A stretch of 64,000 bases of DNA, from NCBI RefSeq assembly GCF_003308995.1, contig NZ_QFFJ01000002.1, positions 620,001-684,000 of the forward strand. Reading direction: 5' to 3'. The position numbers and the translations under genes are program-made. The notes under the pieces are model-generated. The model made no database searches. It was given only the letters and a program-made list of their open reading frames with translations, and was not told where the DNA came from. This DNA is from Chitinophaga flava. Its GTDB lineage: Bacteria > Bacteroidota > Bacteroidia > Chitinophagales > Chitinophagaceae. The stretch's first letter is position 1, and each line of letters opens with the position of its first letter. Below are positions 9,539 through 18,895 of this stretch, piece by piece.

Positions 9539-12500
9539 ATGATCAGGAACTTTACGCATGCATTGCTTGTTGTGCTGTTGTTATTATCCGCTCCCGTACT
9601 GTGGGCACAACAAGCCATTACCGGCAAGGTAACCGACAACACCGGCCAGCCCCTCACTGGTGTCAACATCCTGGTAAAAGGAACCAGCAAAGGCACCGTG
9701 ACCAACGCACAGGGAGCCTTCTCCCTGTCTGCAGCTCCCGGCAGCACGCTGGTTTTCCGATATGTGGGTTATCTTCCTCAGGAAGTACCCGTAGGTACCG
9801 AAACACAGTTGACCGTAGTCCTCAAACAGGATGAAAAAAGCCTGGGAGAAGTTGTCGTCACCGCCCTAGGTATCAAAAAGGAAAAAAAGTCACTGGGATA
9901 TTCGGTGTCTGAAGTGAAAGGAGAAGAATTGACGCAGGCACGCTCCACCAACATCGCTAACAGCCTCTCCGGTAAAGTGGCAGGGCTTAACGTCACCTCC
10001 ACCGCCACCGGCCCGGCCGGCTCCAGCCGTATCATCCTCCGCGGTAATACTTCCATCGATAAAAACAGAAACAACCAACCCCTCATCGTAGTAGATGGGA
10101 TTCCTATCAATAATGATAACCTCGGTTCTGCCGGTGAATATGGCGGCACTGATGCCGGTGATGGTCTTTCCAGCATCAATCCCGATGACATCGCTACCAT
10201 CTCGGTGCTGAAAGGCGGTACTGCTGCAGCATTATATGGTTCCCGTGCCTCCAACGGTGTGCTCCTTATCACTACCAAAAGCGGCGCCGCCCATAAAGGA
10301 ATAGGCGTGGAATACAGCAGCAATATCGTGTTTGAACGCCCCATCGTAAACAACCTCGACTGGCAATACGCCTATGGTATGGGCCTCAACGGCCTCAAAC
10401 CACAGACAGCTGCAGAAGCACGGTCTGCCGGACTTTTCAGCTGGGGCGCACCACTCGACGGCTCTTCCGTTATTCAATACGATGGTATCAGCAGACCCTA
10501 CAGCGCTATCAAAAACAATTTCAAAAAATTCTACCGTAGCGGTTATACGTTCACCAACTCTATTGCTGCCAGCGGAGGCAATGAAAAAGTGACCTGGCGT
10601 TTCGGAGCCACCGATATGAAAAATGAAGCCACCCTTCCCAATTCAGGTATACGCCGCGATAACCTGTCGCTTAACCTCTCCGCCTGGCTTGGCAGAAAAC
10701 TTCACCTGAACGTATACGCCAAATATATCCGTGAACGCACCGATAACAGGCCCAGGGTATCCGACTCTCCCGGTAATGCCAACTTCGCACTATACCTGCT
10801 GCCTACCTCCCTCGCTATACAAACGCTGAAAACCAGTAAACTCAATGCCGATGGCAACGAATTCCGCTGGAATGCCAATGAATACATCACCAACCCCTGG
10901 TTCTCTGTATACGATTTTAGTCAGCATGATAAAAAAGATCGCTTCATTAATACTGCTGAACTGCGTTATGATGTACTGGACTGGCTCTACGTAAAAGGCC
11001 GCATCGGTGCGGATATGTTTTTCCGCGACAACAAAGCCATCACACCCACTGGCACCGCCTTTATCATGGGCGGCCAGATCAACGATCAGACGCGTCAGAA
11101 CTTCTATGAACTGAACGCAGATATCATGGTCGGCGTGGAAAGGGCTTTCGCCAGAGACTGGCGTATATCCGGATTTGTAGGCGCCAACGTGATGCACAAC
11201 AAAAATGATAAACTGTCGCTCAATGGTAACACCTTCAACATTCCTTTTTTCTACGACCAAACCAACCTGCAAACAAAAACCGTTACCAACGATATCTTCG
11301 AGAAAAAAATCAATTCCATATATGCTTCTGCAGAAATGTCTTTCAGGAGTTATGTATATCTGACACTCACAGGCCGCAATGATTGGTTTTCCACATTGCC
11401 GTCTAACAGTAACAGTATTTTCTACCCCTCTGCCGGCCTCAGTTTCGTATTGTCAGACGCTTTCACCCTGCCCAAATGGATAAACTATCTCAAACTGCGT
11501 ACTTCCTGGGCGCAGGTGGGAGGCGACACAGATCCATACCGGCTGCGGCTCGCCTACAGCGTACAAAACCCGCTGGTGCTGGGCACTACCAGCCTGCCTG
11601 TGGCTGACGTGAAAAAAGCACAGGACGGCAGTTACGCTGTGCCCAACGCTATACTGAAGCCATATGTCAATACCAGCTTTGAAGCCGGCCTGGAAGCCCG
11701 TTTCTTCGACAGCCGCCTGGCAATAGACTTCTCCTGGTACACCCGTAAAACAACAGACGATATTGTGCAAACCACCATCTCCAACGCTTCCGGTTATAAT
11801 ACTGCCTTTATCAACGTAGGTAAGGTAACCAACAAGGGCGTGGAACTGATGATCACCGGCACACCCGTACGCAGCAAGAATTTCAGCTGGGACATCATCC
11901 CCAATTTTGCTTATAACAAAAGTGAAGTGATACAGCTGGATGGTAAACTGAATGCCCTGAAAGTGGCAGATGTACGTACTTTCAACGTCACCATCCAGCA
12001 GGTGCCCCACCAGCCTTTTGGCGTGATCCAGGGATTTAAATTCCTGCGGGACGATCAGGGCAATATTTTATTTAACAGCGCCGGCAAGCCCATGCAGGGA
12101 CCACTCACCATCTTCGGCACCGGCGTAGCACCTTATACACTGGGTGTTACCAACAACTTCAGCTTTAAATCCTTTACACTGGGTATCCTGATAGATTCCC
12201 GCTGGGGCAACAAAATTTACTCCGGCACCAACGATTACGCCTATTATTTCGGATTACAGAAAGCCACACTCACCGGCCGCAAAGACGGTATCATGATCAA
12301 AGCACAGGACCCTGCCGATCCTACCAGATTTGTGGATAAGCGGGTAGATGCACAGGATTACTTCCAGAACATCGCTTTTAATATTGCAGAACCATTTATT
12401 TACAGTGGTGCCTTTATCAAGTTGCGTCAGGTAATTCTTACCTATAACCTGTCGCCCCGCCTACTGGATAAATTGCCGATTACCGGCGCTTCCCTGTCAT

Positions 12501-12649
12501 TTGTAGCAAGAAACCTGTGGATTATCTATAAAGATATACCTAATGTAGACCCGGAATCTACCTACAGCAATGGTGCGGGACAGGGAGCGGAATTATTGGG
12601 ATATCCGCAATCAAGGAGTTATGGTCTGAATCTGAATGTCAAATTCTAA
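9539..12649 (+). CDS. SusC/RagA-family TonB-dependent outer-membrane receptor
   Basis: Outer-membrane importer of 1036 residues. A signal peptide ends near APVLWAQ (about residue 24), followed by a carboxypeptidase-regulatory-like domain (about 26-105, with ITGKVTDNTGQPLTGVNILV and YVGYLPQEVPVG), the GEVVVTALGIKKEKKSLGYS linker, a plug with VDGIPINNDNLG and ASNGVLLITTKSG, and a barrel ending in NLNVKF. Unlike the receptor at 1892-5377 it has no STN domain, so it is not expected to signal through FecR. Its stop lies 13 bp before the preferred ATG of the paired SusD gene. Substrate unknown. Confidence 0.95.
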   Translation: MIRNFTHALLVVLLLLSAPVLWAQQAITGKVTDNTGQPLTGVNILVKGTSKGTVTNAQGAFSLSAAPGSTLVFRYVGYLPQEVPVGTETQLTVVLKQDEKSLGEVVVTALGIKKEKKSLGYSVSEVKGEELTQARSTNIANSLSGKVAGLNVTSTATGPAGSSRIILRGNTSIDKNRNNQPLIVVDGIPINNDNLGSAGEYGGTDAGDGLSSINPDDIATISVLKGGTAAALYGSRASNGVLLITTKSGAAHKGIGVEYSSNIVFERPIVNNLDWQYAYGMGLNGLKPQTAAEARSAGLFSWGAPLDGSSVIQYDGISRPYSAIKNNFKKFYRSGYTFTNSIAASGGNEKVTWRFGATDMKNEATLPNSGIRRDNLSLNLSAWLGRKLHLNVYAKYIRERTDNRPRVSDSPGNANFALYLLPTSLAIQTLKTSKLNADGNEFRWNANEYITNPWFSVYDFSQHDKKDRFINTAELRYDVLDWLYVKGRIGADMFFRDNKAITPTGTAFIMGGQINDQTRQNFYELNADIMVGVERAFARDWRISGFVGANVMHNKNDKLSLNGNTFNIPFFYDQTNLQTKTVTNDIFEKKINSIYASAEMSFRSYVYLTLTGRNDWFSTLPSNSNSIFYPSAGLSFVLSDAFTLPKWINYLKLRTSWAQVGGDTDPYRLRLAYSVQNPLVLGTTSLPVADVKKAQDGSYAVPNAILKPYVNTSFEAGLEARFFDSRLAIDFSWYTRKTTDDIVQTTISNASGYNTAFINVGKVTNKGVELMITGTPVRSKNFSWDIIPNFAYNKSEVIQLDGKLNALKVADVRTFNVTIQQVPHQPFGVIQGFKFLRDDQGNILFNSAGKPMQGPLTIFGTGVAPYTLGVTNNFSFKSFTLGILIDSRWGNKIYSGTNDYAYYFGLQKATLTGRKDGIMIKAQDPADPTRFVDKRVDAQDYFQNIAFNIAEPFIYSGAFIKLRQVILTYNLSPRLLDKLPITGASLSFVARNLWIIYKDIPNVDPESTYSNGAGQGAELLGYPQSRSYGLNLNVKF

Positions 12650-12662
12650 ATTTCTTTTAACA

Positions 12663-14231
12663 ATGATCAAGTCATTACATAAATTCGGAATTGTAGTAGT
12701 GTTGATTGGATTGTTGGCCTCCTGTACAAAAAATTTCGATCGGATCAACACCGATCCTACTGCTGCGCCGATAGTGTCTCCTGGTATTCTGCTCACCAGA
12801 GGACTGTTGTATGTTTCCGGCGGCGAGTTTGAAGCGTGGCGGGCTAATCTTATCTACTGTGCTCCGATGGTGCAACATATTGCTTCCCTGAGCCTGACTT
12901 ATGTGGGAGATAAATACCTGTATAACGATGGATATACCGGAGCAGCTTTTAATTCATTTTATCCCAATGGCGTGAAGATACTGACCACACTGATAGACCA
13001 GACCAAAAACGATCCAACACAGGTAAATGTGAATGCCATGGCCAGGATTGCCAAAGTGATCATGTTACAGCGGTTGACGGATCTGTATGGTTATGTGCCA
13101 TATCTGGCGGCCGGCAGGGGATTTCTTGATCAGAACTTTACACCGGCTTATGATCCTCAGGATGTGATTTATGCGGGTTTGGCGTCTGAACTGCAGGCAG
13201 CTGCAGCCCAGCTGGACCCTTCCAAATCTACACCCGGTAATGCGGATATCTCCGGTTATGGCGGTTCTCCGGCGCAGTGGAAAAAACTGGCCTACTCTCT
13301 GCTGCTGCGGGTAGGGCTGCGGTTGTCCAAGAAGGCAGACCCTTCGCAGGGCAAGACCTGGGTGCAGCAAGCAGTGGCCGGTGGTGTGTTTACCACCAAC
13401 ACAGATGCTTTTTTTATTCAGCATGCATCTGGTGATTATGATAATCCCAACAGCCATGTTATCGGGGTATACCCCGGCAGCCGCGGAGAAACGGGTAAAG
13501 ATATCATGGATATCAAGTTGTCGAAGTTTTTTGTAGACCTGCTGAAAGGGAAGTCAGATCCCCGTTTACAGATCATCTCCGAACTGCCGAAGGCGGATTC
13601 CACACCAGGGGGCTCTGATGACCCCGCTTTACAGAAAGGGCTGCCCAACGGATTTGACAATACCTCTGATCCGGTTTTTGGGATCGGCACTACCGGCGAT
13701 GCTAATCTGGCGCATTATTCACAGCCAAAACAAGTCATTGCACAGCCCAATTCACCAAATATTTTTATTACCTTTTCAGAAGTACAGCTGATGCTGGCGG
13801 AGGCCGCGGCCAGAGGGTGGATAGCTGGTGATCCGGTGCAGTTCTTTACCACAGGTGTGAAGTCGGGTATCTGGCAATGGACTTTATATTCTCCTTCCAT
13901 TGTATATAATGATGCCGCGGCCACCACTTACGCGACAGCCCAGGCTGCAGCATTGTCGGGGCCTTTGAATAGTCAGCTGGAAGCTATCAATACCCAGTAT
14001 TACATCACAACATTTCTGAATGATTATGAAACCTATGCTAACTGGCGCCGTAGTGGATTCCCTGTACTGACGCCGGTCAACTATAAAAACAACGAAACCA
14101 ACGGCCAGATACCGCGCCGTTTACGTTACCCACGGAATGAATATGATGTAAATAGAAATAATGTGAATGCAGCCAACGCGGCACAAGGACCGGACCTGTT
14201 TACAACACCGATATGGTGGGACAAGCCATAA
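12663..14231 (+). CDS. SusD-family nutrient-binding lipoprotein
   Basis: Surface lipoprotein partner of the preceding SusC, 522 residues from the ATG at 12663. An upstream in-frame ATG at 12636 would overlap susC and push the signal peptide inward. The chosen start gives a clean lipoprotein signal with lipobox LLASC and Cys at residue 21, followed by TKNFDRINTDPT, a common SusD_2 beginning. Later blocks include FSEVQLMLAEAAARGW and YANWRRSGFPVL, both typical of the family. The gene following it on the same strand encodes a small secreted protein. Confidence 0.93.
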   Translation: MIKSLHKFGIVVVLIGLLASCTKNFDRINTDPTAAPIVSPGILLTRGLLYVSGGEFEAWRANLIYCAPMVQHIASLSLTYVGDKYLYNDGYTGAAFNSFYPNGVKILTTLIDQTKNDPTQVNVNAMARIAKVIMLQRLTDLYGYVPYLAAGRGFLDQNFTPAYDPQDVIYAGLASELQAAAAQLDPSKSTPGNADISGYGGSPAQWKKLAYSLLLRVGLRLSKKADPSQGKTWVQQAVAGGVFTTNTDAFFIQHASGDYDNPNSHVIGVYPGSRGETGKDIMDIKLSKFFVDLLKGKSDPRLQIISELPKADSTPGGSDDPALQKGLPNGFDNTSDPVFGIGTTGDANLAHYSQPKQVIAQPNSPNIFITFSEVQLMLAEAAARGWIAGDPVQFFTTGVKSGIWQWTLYSPSIVYNDAAATTYATAQAAALSGPLNSQLEAINTQYYITTFLNDYETYANWRRSGFPVLTPVNYKNNETNGQIPRRLRYPRNEYDVNRNNVNAANAAQGPDLFTTPIWWDKP

Positions 14232-14262
14232 GATAATAATTATCAAATCCATAATCAATGCC

Positions 14263-14985
14263 ATGAAAAAAAACATCATTCTTTCAACCATTACCCTGTT
14301 AGCAGGTTTTTCGTTGCAGGCACAGGATTCTACCGGCCTCGCACAGACCATCAGCGCCAGGAATAGTATCGACAATAACCTGGGAGTAAGATTTGCGACC
14401 GCACTTACATTCAACCCGAAAGAGAATACAGTTGGCACTCCTTATCTGTACGCTGATTGGGGCCGCATGTGGCTCGACTCTCTGGAGCATAAAAGGGTAG
14501 GCCGCTCTATAGTATATGATGCTAATATAGACCTGGAAAAAAACATGCTGATCGTAAAAGGTGGCGACGGCAAAGCTTATGCACCGGAAACCAAAGACAT
14601 ACAGGCTTTCCATCTTAAAAAAGGAGATGTGGAAACAGCTTTTGTAGCGATCAACCTGAATGGTGCGCCCCGGTTTGTGGAACAGCTGGCTGGTGGCAAA
14701 TACGGGCTGGTACGGGATGTGAAGGTCGTCTTCAAACAGGCCGACTTTGTAAATAAAGGAATGGTGCAGTCCGGCAAAAACTATGATGAATATAAAAAAG
14801 AATATACCTACTATCTGGTGAAAGACCAGGTGCCGGTAAAGATTTCTCTTCGTAAAAAAGCATTTCTGGAGGCACTGAATCAGGATCCGCAGGCCTATGC
14901 AGCCGCTAAAGGATTTCTGGACAGTTATAAGGAGTCCTTCGATGAAACTGCTGCCAGGCTCGCACTGGAAGCGGTAAATAAATAA
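14263..14985 (+). CDS. Secreted protein of unknown function in a SusC/SusD operon
   Basis: A 240-residue product whose N-terminus (MKKNIILSTITLLAGFSLQA) is a signal peptide, so it is probably periplasmic or surface-exposed. ATG 14263 is preferred over the in-frame 14167, which lies inside the susD gene. No family was recognised and no catalytic motif stands out. The mature protein has alternating charged and hydrophobic strands, including GKYGLVRDVKVVFKQADF and a Lys/Tyr-rich stretch DEYKKEYTYYLVKDQ, then a helical C-terminus. It begins 31 bp after susD and ends just before a strong terminator at 15001, so it should be co-transcribed with the SusC/SusD pair and may bind or process the imported ligand (inference). 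Confidence 0.8.
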   Translation: MKKNIILSTITLLAGFSLQAQDSTGLAQTISARNSIDNNLGVRFATALTFNPKENTVGTPYLYADWGRMWLDSLEHKRVGRSIVYDANIDLEKNMLIVKGGDGKAYAPETKDIQAFHLKKGDVETAFVAINLNGAPRFVEQLAGGKYGLVRDVKVVFKQADFVNKGMVQSGKNYDEYKKEYTYYLVKDQVPVKISLRKKAFLEALNQDPQAYAAAKGFLDSYKESFDETAARLALEAVNK

Positions 14986-15000
14986 AAGTTCTTTTAATGG

Positions 15001-15033
15001 GAAAGCCCGTCTGACTTACTCAGACGGGCTTTC
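15001..15033 (+). terminator. Hairpin terminator closing the second SusC/SusD operon
   Basis: A perfect 14-bp stem (15001-15014 with 15020-15033) around a five-base loop, 15 bp after the stop of the small secreted protein. The 3' side is not followed by a long T-run, but the arm itself ends in TTTC. Confidence 0.75.
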
Positions 15034-15302
15034 AATACATCAAACATTTCCGGACTGGCCTTTCATTTCGTCCTATCGTTGCGTATACTATCTCTATTTG
15101 GATATTTAGATATTTAAATATTTCTGCTTCAATCTCTTCCCACTCTTCGCTCTATTTATATCTCCGATTTAATCTCCGCCCATCAGGAACATCACAGATA
15201 TCATCCTTCATCACAGTTCTGATAGTATTTTCTTCGTGAGCTATATTATTTTAATACTTTTAACGAGTTGTTAACCAAACATCAAAAAATTGTTAAATCT
15301 TT

Positions 15303-15333
15303 TTTGCACTTCTCATAATTATACCTAAGTTTG
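15303..15333 (+). promoter_or_regulatory. Bacteroidota-type promoter for the third SusC/SusD pair
   Basis: A -33 element TTTG (15303-15306) is separated by 19 bases from TAAGTTTG (15326-15333), matching the Bacteroidota consensus TTG-N17-23-TAnnTTTG. Transcription would start near 15338, leaving a long leader before susC. Confidence 0.6.
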
Positions 15334-15419
15334 AAACCATTATTTCTGTAGAGGAAAACTTGTTGGTGAAAATGAAAAGACGATGTGAGGCCGAACAGGT
15401 TTTTTTTATAGTGGCTTGC

Positions 15420-15431
15420 TAAAACGTTTTA
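15420..15431. promoter_or_regulatory. Candidate LacI-family operator
   Basis: A perfect 12-bp palindrome, TAAAACGTTTTA, with the central CG step typical of LacI-family operators. It lies about 90 bp downstream of the predicted transcription start, where a bound repressor could block elongation. Binding by the LacI protein at 8335-9360 is inferred only. Confidence 0.35.
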
Positions 15432-15619
15432 CTACTGTAGCAAAGCAGAACAGTGAACAATGAAATTGTCAGTGGAGTAATTCCATGATTTATTACGGGA
15501 ACGGAAACTATGTCTTACCTGCCTCTGGCTGCCTCATGCAGCGATGCCTCGGTAAAGGCCTTGCCGTGCATTTTTTATCATGTGACTGATCACTAGTTAT
15601 AATTTAAACCTAAGGAAGT

Positions 15620-18600
15620 ATGCGAAGATCATTTCTTCTCACCACGTTGCTTTTCTTATGCTGCTGCATCGCTGTATGGGCGCAGGATAGGAAAGCTGTT
15701 ACGGGAACTGTAAAAGATGAAAAGGGAACGCCTTTGCCAGGTGTTACGGTAAAAGAAAAAGGAACTGCCAACGGCGGCATGTCCGGTGCTGATGGTACCT
15801 TTAAAGTACAGGTAGCTCCTAATGCTACACTGGTACTGTCTTATATCGGTTTTATCAATCAGGAAGTACCTGTAAACGGACAAACCACCATAACAGTAGT
15901 TCTGAAAGAAGATAACAAAAACCTGAACGAAGTAGTGGTTACCGCCATGGGCATGAAGCGTGAACAGCGTAAGCTGGGTTATGCGGTAACAGAACTGAAG
16001 GGTGCGGATGTAGCTAAAACGAACTCCATCAACCCGGTATCTGCATTGCAGGGTAAAGTAGCTGGTCTGGATATCTCCGCCGCTGCCGGTGGTCCTGCTG
16101 CTGCTCCCCGTATCGTACTGCGTGGTGCTAAATCACTGAATGGTAAAGACCAGCCTATCTTCATCGTAGATGGTGTGATCTTCGAAAATGACGAGAGTGC
16201 CGCAGACGTTAACTTCGGTAACGTACTGAAAAACCTCAACCCTGATGACTACGAATCTGTAACAGTACTGAAAGGTGCTGCTGCTACTGCATTGTACGGC
16301 TCCCGCGCTATCAATGGCGCCATCCTCATTACCACCAAAAAAGGTAATGCAAGAAAAGGTATAGGCGTTACCGTTAGTCAGACTGCCCAGATAGAAAAAG
16401 TATACCGCGGTGCGATCGACCTGCAGAATTCCTACGGTCAGGGTACTGATGGTGTTTATGCCAACAACGTGGGTGGTTATAGCTTCGGTTCCAAAATGGA
16501 CGGTAGCATGGTAGAACTGGCCAACGGCATGAAAGTACCCTATACTGCTAAACCTAACAACGCTAAAGATCTTTACCAGACCGGTAAATACTTCAATACC
16601 AACGTATCCACGGAAGGTGGTAGCGATAAAGGAACTTTCCGTCTCTCTTACTCCCACCTGGACAATAACAGCGTTTCTCCCAACAACACCTTCGGCAGAA
16701 ATACCTTCGCTTTCCGTGGATCTTCCCAGATCTCCAAAGTGTTGAGTGCTGATGCGGGTGTAACCTATGCCACTTCTAAAACACTCAACCCAGACCGTCA
16801 GGGTGGTGACTACACCAACTATAACATCGGTCGTAAATGGGTATATGTGTTCCCACGTAACTACGATCCTTCCATCTGGAGCAAACCAGAAAACTATCTC
16901 GGACCCAATGGTGGCAGGGCTAACCTGAGTACCAATCCGGGTGCTGACTATTTCTACCAGCAGGCTTACAACAGCTGGACCCGTAAAGAATCTCTCATCA
17001 CCGGTAACTTCTCCCTCACAGCAGTTGCTACCGACTGGCTGAAATTCATTGGTAAAGCCAACTTTAGTAACGAACAATCTACCGACGAACGTAAAGAAGT
17101 AGCTACCAGCGCCTTCTTTAAAGGTTCCGATGGTTTCTACTCTGTTGCAGGTATTAACAAATCACAGTATACCTTCACGGGTATGGCTCAGATCACGCCT
17201 AAGCTGGGTAAAAAATTTGAGGGTACTCTGAACCTGGGTGCTGAAACCTGGAACAGCGGCATCGGTAAACAATACAACAACTCCACAGATGGTGGTCTGC
17301 GTATTCCTTTCCTCTACGATATCAGCAACAGTATCAATGCGCCTATCGTAAAAAATGATCCGCTGCTGCGTAAAGTAATTAACTCTGTATTCTTCGCTGC
17401 CAGTGTTTCCTATAACAACGAGTTGTTCCTGGATGTAACCGGCCGTAACGACTGGTCTTCCGCACTCACCTATCCTAAAGGTAGCCTCGGACACACCACC
17501 AACTCTTACTTCTATCCTTCTGTAAGTACTGCCTGGGAATTCACCCGCACACTGAAAAATGATTTGCCTGAATGGATCAGTTATGGTAAACTGCGCGCTT
17601 CCTACGCAATGGTAGGTGGTGACCTCGATCCATATCAGATCAATACCGGATACTATACCTCCGGCCTGTTCCAGGGTTCTTCCACTGGTGCCAACCTGCC
17701 GCTGGTAAATATCTTCAACTCAGATATCCTGCCGAACATGAACCTGAAACCTTCCATCTCCAAAAGCTGGGAACTGGGTGCTAATGTTCGTTTCTTCAAT
17801 AACCGTTTAGGATTTGACTTTGCCTGGTACCGCACCAACATCACCAACCAGATCATCAATCTGCCCACGCCGATTGAATCCGGTGTTACCTCCCGTTATA
17901 TCAACGCTGGTAGCATGATTAACAGAGGTATCGAGCTGTCTATTAACGGTACTCCTATCCAGAACAAAAACTTCACCTGGGATATTAACCTCAACGGTAG
18001 CCGCAACAAAAACAAAATCGTTAGCCTCACACCTGGTGTAGACCAGCTGCAGCTCAACGAAGACCAGGGTGTTAGGGCGATCGCTTCTGTAGGCGGTAGT
18101 TATGGTGATCTGGTAACTGACTACGGTTATACCCGCGATGCCAACGGTAAACCTGTTATCACCCTCGGTGGTAGCGATTACCCTTACAAATTTGTACGCG
18201 GAAAAGCTGTAGTAGGTAACATTATGCCTGACTTCAACCTGGGTCTGCAGAATACGTTCAATTATAAAAACTGGAGCCTCGGTGTACTGATTCAAGCCCG
18301 CATCGGTGGTGACTTCTTCTCTGCTTCTCACCAGTATGGTACCGGCAGAGGTACTACTGCCAACACTATGTATGGCCGTGATACAGAACATGGTGGTATC
18401 ACCTTCAAAGACGGTTCCGGTGTTACCCGCAACGATGGTATGATCCCAGATGCCGTATTCCAGAAAGGTACTACCATCTCCAAAGATGGTCTGGATATTG
18501 TACTGGATGGCCTCACTTACCAACAGGCTTATGAAAAAGGTTATGTAAGCCCGCTCACTCCATATCAGTACTATAGCATGGTCGGTGACTGGAACATCGG

Positions 18601-18871
18601 TATCCGTGAAGCATCTGTATTCGACGCTTCTTATATCGCCCTGCGTGAAGTAGCACTCGGATACTCCCTCCCAACTGAAATGGTACAACGCTGGAGACTC
18701 AACAGCCTCCGCGTATCACTGGTAGGCCGTAACCTGGGTTACCTGTTCAACAACCTGCCGGACCATATCAACCCGGAAGCAGTACGTAACAACAAAACAT
18801 CTGCCTTCTCCGAATATGGCGCCGTTCCATTTGTTCGTAACATAGGTCTGACAGTACAGGTAGGATTCTAA
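15620..18871 (+). CDS. SusC/RagA-family TonB-dependent outer-membrane receptor
   Basis: Outer-membrane importer of 1083 residues. Signal peptide about 1-22 (ends CIAVWAQ), a carboxypeptidase-regulatory-like domain (about 25-105, VTGTVKDEKGTPLPGVTVKE, then YIGFINQEVPV), the NEVVVTAMGMKREQRKLGYA linker, a plug with VDGVIFENDES and INGAILITTKKGN, and a barrel ending in VQVGF. There is no STN domain. The gene has a well-formed promoter and an unusually long leader, unlike the other two susC genes here. SusD follows after a 24-bp gap. Confidence 0.95.
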   Translation: MRRSFLLTTLLFLCCCIAVWAQDRKAVTGTVKDEKGTPLPGVTVKEKGTANGGMSGADGTFKVQVAPNATLVLSYIGFINQEVPVNGQTTITVVLKEDNKNLNEVVVTAMGMKREQRKLGYAVTELKGADVAKTNSINPVSALQGKVAGLDISAAAGGPAAAPRIVLRGAKSLNGKDQPIFIVDGVIFENDESAADVNFGNVLKNLNPDDYESVTVLKGAAATALYGSRAINGAILITTKKGNARKGIGVTVSQTAQIEKVYRGAIDLQNSYGQGTDGVYANNVGGYSFGSKMDGSMVELANGMKVPYTAKPNNAKDLYQTGKYFNTNVSTEGGSDKGTFRLSYSHLDNNSVSPNNTFGRNTFAFRGSSQISKVLSADAGVTYATSKTLNPDRQGGDYTNYNIGRKWVYVFPRNYDPSIWSKPENYLGPNGGRANLSTNPGADYFYQQAYNSWTRKESLITGNFSLTAVATDWLKFIGKANFSNEQSTDERKEVATSAFFKGSDGFYSVAGINKSQYTFTGMAQITPKLGKKFEGTLNLGAETWNSGIGKQYNNSTDGGLRIPFLYDISNSINAPIVKNDPLLRKVINSVFFAASVSYNNELFLDVTGRNDWSSALTYPKGSLGHTTNSYFYPSVSTAWEFTRTLKNDLPEWISYGKLRASYAMVGGDLDPYQINTGYYTSGLFQGSSTGANLPLVNIFNSDILPNMNLKPSISKSWELGANVRFFNNRLGFDFAWYRTNITNQIINLPTPIESGVTSRYINAGSMINRGIELSINGTPIQNKNFTWDINLNGSRNKNKIVSLTPGVDQLQLNEDQGVRAIASVGGSYGDLVTDYGYTRDANGKPVITLGGSDYPYKFVRGKAVVGNIMPDFNLGLQNTFNYKNWSLGVLIQARIGGDFFSASHQYGTGRGTTANTMYGRDTEHGGITFKDGSGVTRNDGMIPDAVFQKGTTISKDGLDIVLDGLTYQQAYEKGYVSPLTPYQYYSMVGDWNIGIREASVFDASYIALREVALGYSLPTEMVQRWRLNSLRVSLVGRNLGYLFNNLPDHINPEAVRNNKTSAFSEYGAVPFVRNIGLTVQVGF

Positions 18872-18895
18872 TAACCGTTTAACAAAAAATTGAAC

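Larger units (their letters stand above)
15034..15619 (+). other. AT-rich intergenic region and long SusC leader
   Basis: No conventional gene. The left part (to about 15300) is AT-rich with short GATATTTA-type repeats near 15100-15120. From the predicted promoter at 15303-15333 onward it would be a 5' leader of about 280 nt. This holds a 16-codon frame (15371-15421), a LacI-type palindrome (15420-15431), a 28-codon frame (15510-15596) and a small hairpin (15528-15542) before the susC ATG at 15620. No known riboswitch class was recognised. Confidence 0.5.

Noticed and set aside
16133..17077. A 314-codon minus-strand frame opposite a SusC gene
   Set aside because: Antisense shadow of a clear TonB-dependent receptor; composition is unlike a real protein.
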